NCBI GenBank assembly: GCA_021521415.1
Contig: JAIQDT010008973.1
Coordinates: 1 to 64,000 of the forward strand
Reading direction: 5' to 3'
Length of the DNA: 64,000 nucleotides
Source of the DNA: Bidens hawaiensis
Lineage: Eukaryota; Streptophyta; Magnoliopsida; Asterales; Asteraceae
Shown here: positions 35,602 to 46,952 of the stretch, in pieces
Numbering within the stretch: position 1 is the stretch's first letter
How the letters are laid out: every line of letters begins with the position of its first letter
The notes under the pieces: model-generated
The model's database searches: none
What the model saw: the letters and a program-made list of their open reading frames with translations, nothing else
Told to the model about the DNA's origin: nothing
Made by a program: the position numbers and the translations under genes

Positions 35602-36188
35602 TGTTTTGGTCAAAAATTAACAATAGTGATTTTGTAACCAATTTAGTAAATCGGGACCAGGTGCTTGTAAAGATAGTATGAACACAAAGATTTGTTGTGA
35701 GGAAAAAACCTGTTATCCTTAGGATAACAAGAAAAAAACCCCGGGTGGTGAAAACTATCACCACCGGTTTATTAATATAAAGGTGATTACAAGTGTGGAG
35801 CTCAAACTTGATCGTGAATACAGAGAATGCGAGTACTAGTAAGTTCTTGAGTGCTAGAGTGTTTTTTGATCAAAGGTTGTAGCTCTATTTATATATGTAA
35901 ATAGCTAACAATAAATCCTATAAATAAGGAAATAGTAGACTAAATCTTTATTCAGCCGTCAATCACTCCATTAAACACGTTTCCCTTTTTCGTCACGTTC
36001 TATTAATGGAATATCCGAGTCTTCAGCTAATTTTGATAATTACTTTGACCTGGTAAACAAGGAAAGTAGCGGATGACGTGTTAGTTATATAACATATTTA
36101 GGATACTTGTTACCTTGGAGGATACCGCATTTGGGAGTTGTTCTGAATATAATGTTTGCTGAGCATACTAAAAATCCGAGCCCCAATA
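35602..36188 (-). repeat. Element B 5' LTR
   Basis: Mate of 25916-26503, 587 bp, ending CCCCAATA where the other copy has CCCCAACA. Minus-strand TATA-like TATATAAATAGAGC near 35890. Confidence 0.9.
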
Positions 36189-36567
36189 ATAAGCTTCCTG
36201 AAGAACTAAGGGGCATTCACAACCTCTTCAATGTGTCAAATTTGGAAAAGTGTGTATTCGATGATGTACTCATGGGTCAAGGTGTCAAACTCTCGGGTAT
36301 TCTAAGGTGCCTATCATAAAAGTTCCTTGGAACCCAATATGTGGACCAAAGTTCACATGGGAACGTAAAGACCAGATTAAACAAACATATCCGCATTTAT
36401 TTCCATCGCCTGAACCAAGACCTCATGAACCAAAAGAAACCAGTTGAATTTCGGGGAGAAATTTTTTCAACATAGGGATGATGTGAAAACCCAATTTTTT
36501 TACATGCATACACTAGCGACATCAACTTAATTTTTGGGATGAAAATTCCTTCAACAAGGGGACGATG
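36189..36567 (+). pseudogene. Element C: chromodomain-like pol end and polypurine tract
   Basis: It continues element C after B: KLPEELRGIHNLFNVSNLEK, then after a frame change SKVPIIKVPWNP and GPKFTWERKDQIKQTYPHLF, the C-terminal phrase of chromovirus pol that carries the chromodomain. The usual middle segment is shortened. The coding end is followed by AATTTCGGGGAGAAATT and the polypurine tract CAAGGGGACGATG just before the LTR. Confidence 0.75.
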
Positions 36568-38936
36568 TGACACCTCATATTTTTAGGTTAACTCCATTAA
36601 CACAAACTCCATTATCTTACACGTCATGCTTAACATTTACACGAGTCACACACACAAGTTTATCTATGCGCGTTGGTGATTAATGTTAAACCAGACACAT
36701 TAAATAACTTGAAGATATTCTCTATGTGCTAGATGATTATATGTGTTACATGCCTCAGTACAATATGCTCGCTTAAACATGTCATTAGTTATTATAATAT
36801 TATTATATATATATATATATATCAAAACCCACCGCGCGTCGCGAAGGGCGTGGGCACTCCCTCGGCGACGCTAAGAGGAGTGTCAAACGCGGGATTTTCA
36901 TATTAAAACGTCTTTCTTAAACCCTAAACACCCAAACACAATCAGCCATTTGGAGAAACACCCTAGGAGCTCTAGACGATTTTGGTTATCTTGTGGGCGT
37001 TTGGAGGTTTCTTCGATTGTTTCTTGCTCCCGTTAATCGTTAAACGTAAGTGTTATCGATTAATCTTTGTTTCTTACTTGTTTCTTGATAATTCTTGATG
37101 AAAGATCCTTTATAACATGAAAGCTACTATGTATTACGAATGTTACTTAATGTTGTGATGTTGTATGATCATTTTTTCATGCTTTAGGATGCTAGAGTTT
37201 ATACATGATTATCACTGAGTTTTGTTGAAATTAGAATGCAAACAGAATTGTACTCACTTGTTTTTTATCTACAACTTGATGATATGTGCATGTTTTTAAT
37301 TGATTCTTGATGCTAAATGATAATACTCTGAGTGTAGATTTCAAAATTTTAAGATTTGTAATTTTTGGACAAGTGCTTATTAGTTTTTCTAATTTTACAA
37401 AATTGTGTGTCTAAGTCTGTTATGGGAAGTTGTTTTCTGACATTACTACCCGATGGCATAACTTGTAATTAAAAAGGCTAAATGGGTTGGTTTCACTTCT
37501 GGAACTCAATATTTTAAGTCTAGAAAACAACCCAATTGTTCTTGCATGATTTGGATAAATGTGATGAAAGAAACATGAAGATACTTTTTCTTTTCGCAAT
37601 GGTTGAACTAAGTTTACCTATCTATAGTGATGTAATTATTGTTACTATTGTACACATGGGAAAAATATAATAAATTGTTTTTACGAAATCTAACCAATAT
37701 ATCTTCTGTGGTGAAACTTATAGAATTTATTTCTATTTTTTCTTAGTGAAAAAATTATGTTTTATACGTACTAGAATCTGTGTCATGAACTACATGATCA
37801 GAATTTAAGTTGTGTGATAAATGCTTTTGTGATTTGTTAATGATAGGATGTTTGGATACATTAGAAATTTTTGTACAATTTAACATTAATTTTTATCATC
37901 AATTGGTCTTCGAGTCAAGTTTGTGTGTGAGTCTTTATATAAGTCTTAAGGTCATCTGTAGTCGAACACATTCTCATAGTTTAACACTTTAACATTGAAC
38001 TAGATAACGGTTTGGCAGACATACTCTCTTCTTTTTAAGATTTTCGTGGAGCCTTTTTCACGAATCCTAAGGTGTGTTCATACTTTTCGTATCTTGTTTA
38101 CGGGAAAAAAACACTGGCAACGTTTCAACTATATGTTTTCGGGAATGAAAACGCAACATTTTCAAACGCTTGGTTTCGGATGGAAACATAAGTGCATTGT
38201 TAGTTTAGTAAAAAATCTATTGGTTATATCACGTATGTACTAGAATTGCGATATCACTTAATTCCTTACATTTATAAATCGTTAGAGGTGGGGTTTTCTT
38301 CGGGGTAATTTGAAGTAGTACCACTGGATTTGACAAACCCCACCAGGGATAATCGCTCTAGAACGACTAGATGTGTAGAAATGGGTGTTTGGTTGACCTA
38401 TCATTTCATACCAGTATTTGTGATAGACCTGGTCTTGAAGGCAAACTATATGTTCAAAAGTCAGCATCGGTTCAACTTTCTAGTGACATGTAAAAAGGCT
38501 AGCCACTTAGATATGACAAAAGGGTACGAATTAACACAGATACTTTACTTTACATGTACAACTTTTGAACTCACCATACTCGTGTTGAAACTTGGGTATT
38601 TATTACTTGGGAGGCCATTAGGTGCTTTTGGATAATGTCGCTTGCATGGGTTTTGGAGTCTTGTTTAGGTTTTTATAAAAAGATGTTTTCATATGGTCTT
38701 AAGATAGGTTGTGCATAGTTTGAGCACCTAGTTTTACAATTTTCTTTAAACTATTTTTCTAAACGCTTCCGCAACTTAAACTATTTTGGATTATTTTGTT
38801 CTCTCAAATTTGGATGAGAGTCGTTTAATGCCTTTATATTAATTGCATTGCTGTTTAGTATAATGAATGAGTTTGATCCTGGTATGTCAAGTGTCTCACG
38901 GTAAAACCTGTTAGTTGTGAATTTGAGGGTGTGGCA
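36568..38936 (+). repeat. Element C 3' LTR
   Basis: It starts TGACACCTCATATTTTTAGG right after the polypurine tract and ends TTGAGGGTGTGGCA, giving 2369 bp. It contains an (AT)n run at about 36805-36822 and a GC patch (CACCGCGCGTCGCGAAGGGC) near 36830, typical of promoter parts of these LTRs. The matching 5' LTR is missing. Small ORFs inside (37810-38635) are not coding. Confidence 0.7.
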
Positions 38937-39439
38937 TTTTAACTTCAAGATTTTTCTTTTTTTTGTTTTTTTTTTGGCTTCAATGGGCCGTTAGTTTGTT
39001 TTGTTTTTCAAAGTTTTATCTTAATTTTTCAAGAAATTTTCTTATGTATTTGATTTTAACCCACACAAAGGAACAATCCATTGAACTATGTGAGGAAATA
39101 AGTAATTGCTAGTTTTTTTAATTTCTTTTTGTATCTTATTAATTTTTACCTAAAACAATATATATATATAAGTGTGTGTGTGTGTTTCATGAAAATGCAT
39201 ATATGTACTACGCAAGATACATATATTTGCTTCCTCAGTTTACACATTTTTCTTAATTTTTTTGTGTTTAGCATAAATTAATAACATATTAAAGAATGAA
39301 AATTTTAAAAAAATAGTGTTTAAAAGTGATTTTCGTTGAAGCATTCCGCTCAATTTGTGTGTGTGTATACACACCATAAAGAAATACAAAACTTTTTAAC
39401 GAAAATGATGGATGGATTACCGACTACGATTAATCTTTA
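38937..39439. other. AT-rich spacer with microsatellites
   Basis: It holds T-runs, a (TA)n(TG)n run at 39161-39183 and GTGTGTGTATACACAC near 39357. No gene seen. Confidence 0.6.
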
Positions 39440-39555
39440 TCTGACAAGTGTTTAGATGCTTCATTTATTTTGTGTCTTTTTTTGTTCAAAAGAGTTGGAA
39501 ACGACATATCACCTCTTTACGAATTGTGACGTAGCAAGGGAGGTTTGGAATTCAG
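39440..39555 (+). pseudogene. LINE relic: zf-RVT domain, part 1
   Basis: ELETTYHLFTNCDVAREVWN matches the zinc-binding end (zf-RVT) found downstream of non-LTR reverse transcriptases, with H and C of the E-x3-HLF-x2-C pattern. It is cut by the solo LTR at 39556 and continues at 41086 in the same frame. Confidence 0.7.
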
Positions 39556-41085
39556 TGTCACGACCCCCGACCCTATGCTCCTGGAGGGGAGCCATGAATG
39601 CTAACAGTGGTATCAGTGTTTATCAAAATATTTGGCAGTGGGAAATTCATCAGGACCATAGTTAGAAAAAATAATCATAGTTTAAAAACACTGTGATTCT
39701 TATTTCACAATTAAGGAATAAAACCCACATTTACAAAAACATAACTTTCATAGGATAAACCCTAATTTAGAAAAAATATTTCTTTATTCTGATCACAAGA
39801 ATATTTCTTTATTCTTGTGTCTTTAACAAGTCACATGAAACATGTTTAAAAATATTTTGTTAGCATGAAATACGTATGAGTGCATTCATTTATAAATGAC
39901 ACACTTTTACAATTACAGCATTAAGATGCTTTTACATCTGCCTGCTTACAGATTACCGAAAGGTACTTGTCATTCGACCATATCTATGACTGTGTTTATA
40001 TTACTTATTGACAAAACTTGTCCAATAAGTAATGTGTAATAATCAATTAAGGTAAGCCTTGTATACAAAAACCCCCCACAATACCAGTAGTAACCATCCT
40101 GTAAGTCTATAAAGACTTAATCACTAAGATGTAATAAAAACCTTTTGAAAACATCTGGACTATCTATCATGAGTTTAATAAGTTTAAAAAACTCAATGAC
40201 ATGTTTGAAAAAAACCAGGTGTCTCACACAAATGTGAGTTGTACAAAAACTCGAATGTCTCACTTTATAGGTTTATTGTTTATGAGCTTCTTAGGAATTA
40301 ATCACCTATATTGACACAATGTAGTAAGCAGTAGTATAAATTAAAAGGTTATAACGATAATCACAATATTGAAAACTTTGCAAGATGGCACAAAGTCTCA
40401 CCTTTCTCGGGCCGAGATTTGGATTCGTGTACTAGAGTCTCGATAAATCGGACAATGTATCGTTGCGAATACTCGAGGTCTTATACCAACACTTATTCTA
40501 TAAGATAGATTGAGAGATTGCGAAGAAAACCGAACGAGGAATTCAGCCTTGTTAACTCCCCTTTTATAGCTGATTTTCGAATTAGTCGCGTATCGCGACG
40601 ACCTCAAAGAAGGGTCACTACGTAGCGCGATGGCCTTATATGACTCAGCCCAAGCTATGCCACATGGCATGCAACGTGTCATGGCAGCGGAGCCAGCACG
40701 TCGCGTATCGCGATGGGTCATTTAAGTACCCGACGCATACTGCGATGAACACCAATATTTTCTGGATAACTATAAGGCTTCGCGTATCACGATGAGGCTT
40801 ATAACCACCTGTTGCGTAGCGTGATGTGAAAAAATTTATTTGTTTTCCACAAAGTGTAAAGCGCCACATTACGGCCATCGCCCGAGCCCGTGTTCTTCGG
40901 GTGCTTCGCACCCTTGCTAAGGCCACTAAGTGTGTATTGTCAAATAAGAATAAAATCTTGTGAGCCCTTCTCCTTATAAGAAGTTTGCAAGTTTTTTATT
41001 TTGGCGACATGGGACAAGCCATTTTGTTATTTCTCCAATGTGGAATAAACCCACTTTTCGATAGTTTACTTGTTGGATTGTTACA
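39556..41085 (-). mobile_element. Solo LTR, TSD TTCAG/TTCGG
   Basis: The unit runs TGTCACGACCCCCGACCC to GTTGGATTGTTACA with flanks TTCAG (39551-39555) and TTCGG (41086-41090). Minus sense (TGTAACAATCC start, GGGTCGTGACA end). Length is 1530 bp, with no internal region. Six copies of a CGCGTATCGCGATG-like motif lie at 40580-40830. Confidence 0.85.
40580..40830. repeat. CGCGTATCGCGATG motif array in solo LTR
   Basis: Near-palindromic copies: TCGCGTATCGCGACG (about 40587), TACGTAGCGCGATGG, TCGCGTATCGCGATGG (about 40699), GACGCATACTGCGATGA, TCGCGTATCACGATGA and TTGCGTAGCGTGATGT. They are spaced 30-80 bp apart. Frames on the minus strand here are open because the motif lacks stops. Confidence 0.75.
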
Positions 41086-41190
41086 TTCGGTTTGAAGGTG
41101 GCTTCAACTATCAGATCCCCTAACAATGGAGCTGAATACGTTCTATTCATGGCTTAATCAGTTATGTAACTTGAGGAATAAGAAGATAGT
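41086..41190 (+). pseudogene. LINE relic: zf-RVT region, part 2
   Basis: In frame with part 1 once the solo LTR and one TSD copy are removed, except for one stop. It ends LCNLRNKKIV, the usual start of the helical segment after zf-RVT. It is cut by element D at 41191. Confidence 0.65.
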
Positions 41191-41987
41191 TGAGACGATC
41201 CTATATATTAATAAATTTTAATATATATTAAGAGTGAATTGCGGTTTTCATCCCTATGGTTTGTCTAAATATGCGATTTCAATCCAATACTTTCAAATTT
41301 ACGATTTTCGTCCCTGTGGTTTCATTAGCAAATTAACCCGACCCCACTAACCATGTTAAGTCTGGTCGTTAAACCCATCAACGTCTCCCTCACATGAGGT
41401 GTAGCTTTTTTCCTTTGTTTCCCCCAAATACACCTCAGCCCCTCACGTGAGGGGGGCTTGCGATTTACGGCCGAGGTTTATTTGGGGAGAAAAAAAAGAT
41501 AAAGCCGCCCCTCACATGAAGGGCACACTGACAGATTTAACGACCAGACTTAACGCGGTTAGTGGTTCGGGTTTAATTGCAAGTGAAATGAAACCACGGG
41601 GACGAAAATCGCAAATATAAAACTATTGGACTAAACCCGCAGATTTAATTGAACAAACCACAGGGACGAAAACCGCAGTTTACTCATACATTAATTAAGT
41701 TCATCTTTTATTTGGTTTCCTCATTATACTCTAATTTTGTTTCCTTATTGTTTATCTTTTCCTATTTTTATGTTTTTCTTTTCCTATAAATTATAATCAT
41801 TGTTTAAGAAAAAAAAATAAGAAAAATAATTAGAAAATTGTTTCAAGTTTGGTTTCTCTTCTTCTTGTTTCTGTAGCATAACCCACTCTACGGACCTATC
41901 GGAAGATTGACCATCTCGAATTGGGCAAATTGGTGCTTTCTCGAGTCGGTCTATCAAATTGGTTCTTTCTCGAATAGGTTCCTATCA
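41191..41987 (+). repeat. Element D 5' LTR with nested MITE
   Basis: It aligns with 56555-56895 except for the 463-bp MITE-plus-duplication insertion. It has repeated AATTGGTGCTTTCTCGA phrases at its end. Confidence 0.85.
41232..41685. mobile_element. Mutator-like MITE with long inverted repeats
   Basis: Long terminal inverted repeats: left GAGTGAATTGCGGTTTTCAT, right (reversed) GAGTAAACTGCGGTTTTCGT, extending over about 140 bp each including TTAAGTCTGGTCGTTAAA. The flanking 9-mers are ATATATTAA (41223-41231) and ATACATTAA (41686-41694), 8 of 9 identical. The empty site is visible in the partner LTR near 56590. No coding. Length is 454 bp. Confidence 0.85.
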
Positions 41988-42508
41988 ATTTGGTGCTTTC
42001 ATTAGCATACTCATGCCTCCTTCATCGCGTGACGACCTGGTCATGGCCTTGTTCAAGCGAATCGACTGGTTGCTCCACCAAAATGCTGGCATGGCCGCTC
42101 AACGAGCTGCACAAATCAAAACGCTACACACTTCCACGACATCCTTTGCGCCATCACTAAACTCACTGCTGTGTCAGATCAATCACAACCACCAACGCCA
42201 ACTCCAACAACTATAATACGACCCCCAATAACTGTTGCAATGGTCGACCCTTTATTCTCATACCAACCGGTGTACCTAAGACAGCACAAACACCCCTACC
42301 AAAATATGTGAACTATGTTCGATAAAAAAAAAAGTGCATCGCCACCACCTCCAATATTTGTGCAATATCCACAACAGTTGATGCCTTACATGGACATGAC
42401 TTCTCAACACTTGCTACCCATGTTCCCTATCAAAGATTTTACATGCAAATCGTGTCAATAACTCCAAGACCTAGCGCTTCTACGAAGCTACACCATGTTG
42501 CTAAGACG
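41988..42508 (+). pseudogene. Element D: primer-site region and gag fragment
   Basis: It starts ATTTGGTGCTTTCATTAGCA after the LTR, a primer-site-like phrase. A frame from 42013 (MPPSSRDDLVMALFKRIDWL) runs to 42216 and is followed by stop-broken, Pro/Gln-rich coding-like sequence. The first residues look like a gag N-terminus, but no domain is recognisable. Confidence 0.5.
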
Positions 42509-43180
42509 AATATTGTAACGTCCTAGTTTCAAAAAATAAATAAATAAATATTTGATTTTAATTCTAGTTATCGTATCGTTTGGCGTCGTTAGTTAGTTAA
42601 ATAACATGTAGATAGTGGATAAGGTTAAGAGGGATTATTCGACTTAAGAATGATTTGGGCCACAAGCCTTTGGGCTTTAAACCCCTAAACCCTAGAATTT
42701 CCATCCTTATCATTCTATCATCATCATTCCAATCATTGTACACACAACCACAACATATATCTCCTGTACAAACATTCCCAAGATCTAATTTCCATTTATC
42801 CAAGATTTAGCTACCAATATTTAAGGTATGTCTACAATTAATATTAATATGCGTTTCCTTTGTCTTATCTCGTGTCTATCTTAGAATTTATAACAAATGA
42901 ACCAATTCGAGCCATCTTAAGCAAACTTGTTATAAACAAAGCTAACGGGATCTGGTAATACAAATAATAGCTTCAGCAAAAACTCATACAAGTAACAAAC
43001 TGATGAAAACGGGTCTTCAATGAGACCCGGGTTCCAATAGGTGCGGCCAAGATTCGAACCCGAAGCCAAATAACAAAAAAAAGAGAGCAAACAATATAGC
43101 ATAAACAAATTCCGACGAGCACGAACCATCCAAACCCAGCTGACCAATGATAAACCAGATCTAAATCTGATAAACCCATT

Positions 43181-43440
43181 TCGCGCGAAATTCCGATGTG
43201 CGAAGAATCCTATGCGAAGAAAAACCTACGCGAAAATCCTTATGAGAATTCCATATGCGAAACCCGTAAATTTCGCATCCCTTGCGATGCGAACTCCGGC
43301 CGTGCGAAGCGAACTCCAGCCGTGCGAACGAAGTTCCGGCGTGCGAATTCTTGGTGTGCGAACAGATTTATGCGAACCTTCATGCGAAATTCTTGGATTT
43401 CGCACCCCATGCGAAGTTGCTTGGGTGGGAAACGTTGAAG
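43181..43440. repeat. TGCGAA motif array in element A LTR
   Basis: About 14 copies of TGCGAA (and its complement) begin with the perfect palindrome TTTCGCGCGAAA. The 3' LTR has the same array at 52366-52625. Frames on both strands are open through it because the hexamer has no stop codon. Confidence 0.8.
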
Positions 43441-44116
43441 CTTCTGAGCATGGAGGAATGGCCGGAAGGACGCAAGGTGGCAGCGGTGGTCACTGTTACA
43501 AGGGTGGAAGGAAGAAAGGAGAAGAAGCAAAGTGGTGGTGGTGGTGTAGCCATGGAGCAGCGTCGAAGGAGGGTTAGAACCCAAACCCGACCCGGAACCC
43601 GGTCGCCGAAAAGATAGAGAGTAGGGAGGGGGGGCAACAGTATTGTGAAAGGAGAAGGAAGGGTTGGGTGGGGGTGGGGTTGTATTTACACCTAGGGGGT
43701 GTTTGGTACAGAGAATGGAATTGTAGAGAAATGGAATTGCAGAGAAAGGGAATTGGTCTGGAGAATGAGAATTGACTGTTCTGTTTGGTAGTACAGAGAT
43801 TTCAGTAGAGAAATATAGCTGAGAATCATTTCTCTTGTTTGGTACATAGAAAATAAACAGAGAATTATATCAACTTTATCATTAGCACAAGTATTTTATT
43901 CATAACAAATATTTATTAAAAAATAAAAAAACATATAAAAAGATGCATAAATTCCAACCAAAATATGCATTGATCAAACCAATTCACATACAAAACATAG
44001 TTTTTAAGAAAAAAACATCAACCATAGTTAAAACCAATTCACATACAAAACATACTTCAACCATACACAACAAAATCAAAGTCTTCAATATCAACAGGTG
44101 AGCTTTTTTGCGTCTC

Positions 44117-44196
44117 TTGAACAATTCCAATAATTTTATAAAAAATAGCAGCCTAAACCATTCCAATAATTTTATAAAAAATAGCAGCCTAAACCA
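44117..44196. repeat. ~40-bp tandem duplication in RPL18 3' flank
   Basis: ATTCCAATAATTTTATAAAA followed by AATAGCAGCCTAAACC occurs twice in direct succession, downstream of the RPL18 stop codon. Confidence 0.85.
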
Positions 44197-44344
44197 GAAG
44201 TCCAAATCTCCAACTTCATAACCAAAAGAAAAATGGATGTCAATTGTCAACAGCAAAACTTTCATAAGTATGCAAACAACTAAAAGTCTGATGATCAAAA
44301 ACACAATAATTGAAATCTGGAAATTAAAATTTAGAAACAATAAC

Positions 44345-45959
44345 TTAGTTTCTAAATCCCCTGCTGTTCCTTCTACCTCTCGCCTTCTCAAACTTCCGTC
44401 CCTTTGACCTCACATAGGGCTTGGTGTGACTGTGTGGTACACCAGCACCAGGACCCATATGCTTAAGTGCTTCACGACTCTTTGGACCTCTTAGAAGAAC
44501 CTGCATCACACAACCAATTTGTCAACATGAATTATCTTTCAGTCAATGAATCTTAATAAAGATTACAAAAATACAATTTGCCATTCTAAAACAATATAAA
44601 TTAAAAAATAACACATACAGTGTTCTGGCTAAGAGGGGCACGAAGAGCCAGCTAGTCAAAGGTCAAACACTCTCCACCTGCCTTCTCGATCCTTGCCCTT
44701 GCAGTCTCGGTGAACCTCAGTGCGGCAACCTTGAAGCATGGGATTTCATGAACCCTAACATCATCTGTAACGGTTCCCACAACCACAGCAATCTTGTCAT
44801 CCTAATTAAACAAAAAAAATCAGAATCATGCTACAAGAAGAAACAAACAGTTCAGATGACAAATTATATTCACAGCATTACTATTTGATGAAACTAAAAT
44901 GTTGACCTACATTAAACTTCGAAGCAAGTGTTCCAACTATAATTTTATATGGCAGCAACACCAAATCATAGAAATCAAAAACCTCATACATTCACCATAT
45001 TCAATATGTTCCAATAACAATCTAGCATACTTAGAAGATCATACAATTACTTTTCAACTATTATTAACAGCCAGAAATTAATTAACTCTGTATAGAATAA
45101 AACTCTTAAACAAAAACAAATCACACTCACATAATTCTGATTTGAAGAAACTAAAATGTCTATGATTAAAAATGAAAAGAAGCGTTGCAACCTATGGAAT
45201 CAATTTCTGTGGTATCTCGATTATAGGTCATCATGTATAATATCAGTCAGAATATCGGTCAGAATTTACACCGATACTCCCAATATAAGTGTTTTAAGCC
45301 TAACTAGTCAACTTTTAGTGTTTAATGTTAACGTTTTGAGTTTTTATCAGCTCATGCGTGGTACAATTTTGCAAGTTGCAAAAGGATGATTTATTAATAC
45401 AGGGAAAGTATACTGAATTGTTAGTGTTAAAAGGCTATATTTTCCCGCATTACCTTCATATGTTCCGACCCCAAAATTTTAGACATTTAACACCACATTA
45501 TGAAGAGTGTTTCATATTTACAAATCTAATAAACAAAATATAATAAAACTGTTACAATAACTATTTACAATAAACTGTTAAAAACAAATACCTTTCCGGA
45601 CATGTAACGAATGAGACGAGAAAGTGAAATCGGAGGCTTGTTAACTTTGCTCATGAACAGCCTCTTCAATATCACAGCGTTGAAGTTGCTTCCAGTCCTA
45701 CTCACCAAAAACCGATAAAGCTGTTCATAATAAAAACAAAATATTAAAACAAATAGATGAGAATTGAGCTGTGTATTGATTGATACCTTGACGAGGAGTT
45801 TGAGGTAGATATCGTCGGATCTAGGGGCGGTTCTTTTGGTTCGCTTGCTCTTACCTCCGGCAACAAGATCGATACCCCTGGGATCATCAAACAAAAACTG
45901 GATTAGCAGTGTTATGTAACTCATATGGAAACTAGGTTCCGGTGAATGAACGATACCAT
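44345..45959 (-). pseudogene. RPL18: Captured ribosomal protein L18 gene (eL18), with introns
   Basis: Five minus-strand exons: ATG at 45957-45959; 45787-45877 ([18 protein letters not shown]...YLKLLVK); 45592-45720 ([20 protein letters not shown]...RYMSGK); 44619-44800 ([20 protein letters not shown]...SQNT); 44345-44500 ([20 protein letters not shown]...NSRGFRN). All introns have GT-AG ends; intron 3 is about 790 bp. eL18 is a component of the cytosolic 60S ribosomal subunit. Defects: a Gln-to-stop TAG in exon 4 (44652-44654), one residue missing at PKSREA, and one base too many at the ATG-exon/exon 2 junction with the obvious splice sites. A possible 5'UTR donor (CCAG/GTATGA) lies near 46050. 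The retained introns exclude retroposition. Confidence 0.9.
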
Positions 45960-46327
45960 GACAACGACGGCGGCGGCGGTGGCTAGTTAGTAAGAGGAAA
46001 CAGAAAATCTACGAGGATAGGGAATAGGAATAGGGAAACAAAAATCATACCTGGTTCGGGCAGAAATCAAGCGAGGATGGTGGTGGTGTGCGTGGGTGGG
46101 TAATTAGATAGAGATTAGAGGATGGTGATAGAAGTGAAAAGGAAGAGAATGGAAGTGAGAAATGAAACCCTAGAGAAATGATTTCTCCGCCTTTTTTAGA
46201 GAAAAGAAATCAGGGAAATGGAAATGGTTTATTTCCATTTCTCACCTCTTTCTTTCGTAAACAAACAAGAGAATTGTTTCCATTTCCATTTCTCACCCCC
46301 CAATTCTCTGTACCAAACACCCCCCTA

Positions 46328-46440
46328 GGGTTTTTAAATAAATAAATAATAATAATAATATTCTTAAATTATAATAATAATAATAATAGTAATAATAAGT
46401 TATTAATAAATAATAATATAATAATAAAGCATAATACTAA
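46328..46440. repeat. (AAT)n microsatellite in LTR A
   Basis: An AATAAT run shared with 52885-52990 in the other LTR but of different length. A second one lies at 46689-46733 (mate 54811-54838). Confidence 0.8.
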
Positions 46441-46686
46441 TAAATGAACAAAGGATTCCAAGAACTTAAACGAACCCAAACTCGAGACCCGGCTCGTCTA
46501 GAACCCCGTGACCCGCCTCAAACAAAGGAATGGAAGGTGAATATGAACCCACCCGTTAAAGAAGTGAAATCTTTAATAAAGTTAGGTGTAGACCCAACAC
46601 GAACCCGAACTCGCTTAAGGAAACGTTAAATTGTAAATGCGTGAGAACTTGAATTAATAATAACGACGTGAATATAATATAAATGC

Positions 46687-46729
<43 letters not shown>

Positions 46730-46952
46730 GTAAGTTGTTAATAATAATGACCATAATAATGTTCAACGTGAAAGGTGAAAGTAAAGGTTACAAGATAAAT
46801 GAAACCCGCACCCGTAACTCGCCTTATGCCAAACCAATGGTTTATGGGACCCGTTCAGAAACCCTTAAATGAAACAGCCCGTTGTAAATGGAGAAATTGA
46901 AAGGAACGTACGAGCGAAGGAGAACTTACGCAAGTATATAATTATATAATAA

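Larger units (their letters stand above)
25916..36188 (-). mobile_element. Element B: complete Tat-type gypsy retrotransposon
   Basis: Two LTRs of 588 and 587 bp flank a 9.1-kb internal region on the minus strand: primer site, gag, protease, RT with two RNase H domains, integrase, a repeat-rich UTR and an extra ORF on the opposite strand beside the 3' LTR. Flanking pentamers are ATAAT (25911-25915) and ATAAG (36189-36193), one mismatch. It sits in the integrase C-terminal coding sequence of element C. By-eye LTR comparison gives about 30-35 substitutions (about 5-6%), so the insertion is not recent. Confidence 0.9.
43695..46324. mobile_element. PIF/Harbinger-like element carrying RPL18
   Basis: Terminal inverted repeats GGGGGTGTTTGGTACAGAG extend to about 22 identical bases. 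The 3-bp target duplication is CTA (43692-43694, 46325-46327). The partner LTR has the uninterrupted site at about 52878. Length is 2630 bp. No transposase. The interior is a minus-strand, intron-containing ribosomal protein L18 gene with flanking DNA. TIR sequence and 3-bp duplication fit PIF/Harbinger (Tourist-type). AGAGAATGG-type words recur in both subterminal regions. Confidence 0.88.

Noticed and set aside
40398..40926. Arg-rich minus-strand frames in the solo LTR 39556-41085
   Set aside because: Produced by the CGCGTATCGCGATG array in non-coding LTR sequence.
43020..43062. GGTTCGAATC pol III B box on the minus strand of LTR A (also near 52210)
   Set aside because: No A box at tRNA spacing and no foldable cloverleaf; a chance or degenerate match.
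43212..43637. Overlapping open frames on both strands in LTR A (also 52310-52879), some conserved between the two LTRs
   Set aside because: They run through the TGCGAA array, which lacks stop codons in any frame; both LTRs derive from one template, so conservation is automatic. No domain and no start context.
44899..45543. Plus-strand ORFs opposite RPL18
   Set aside because: Located in the large intron of RPL18; AT-rich and without similarity I recognise.
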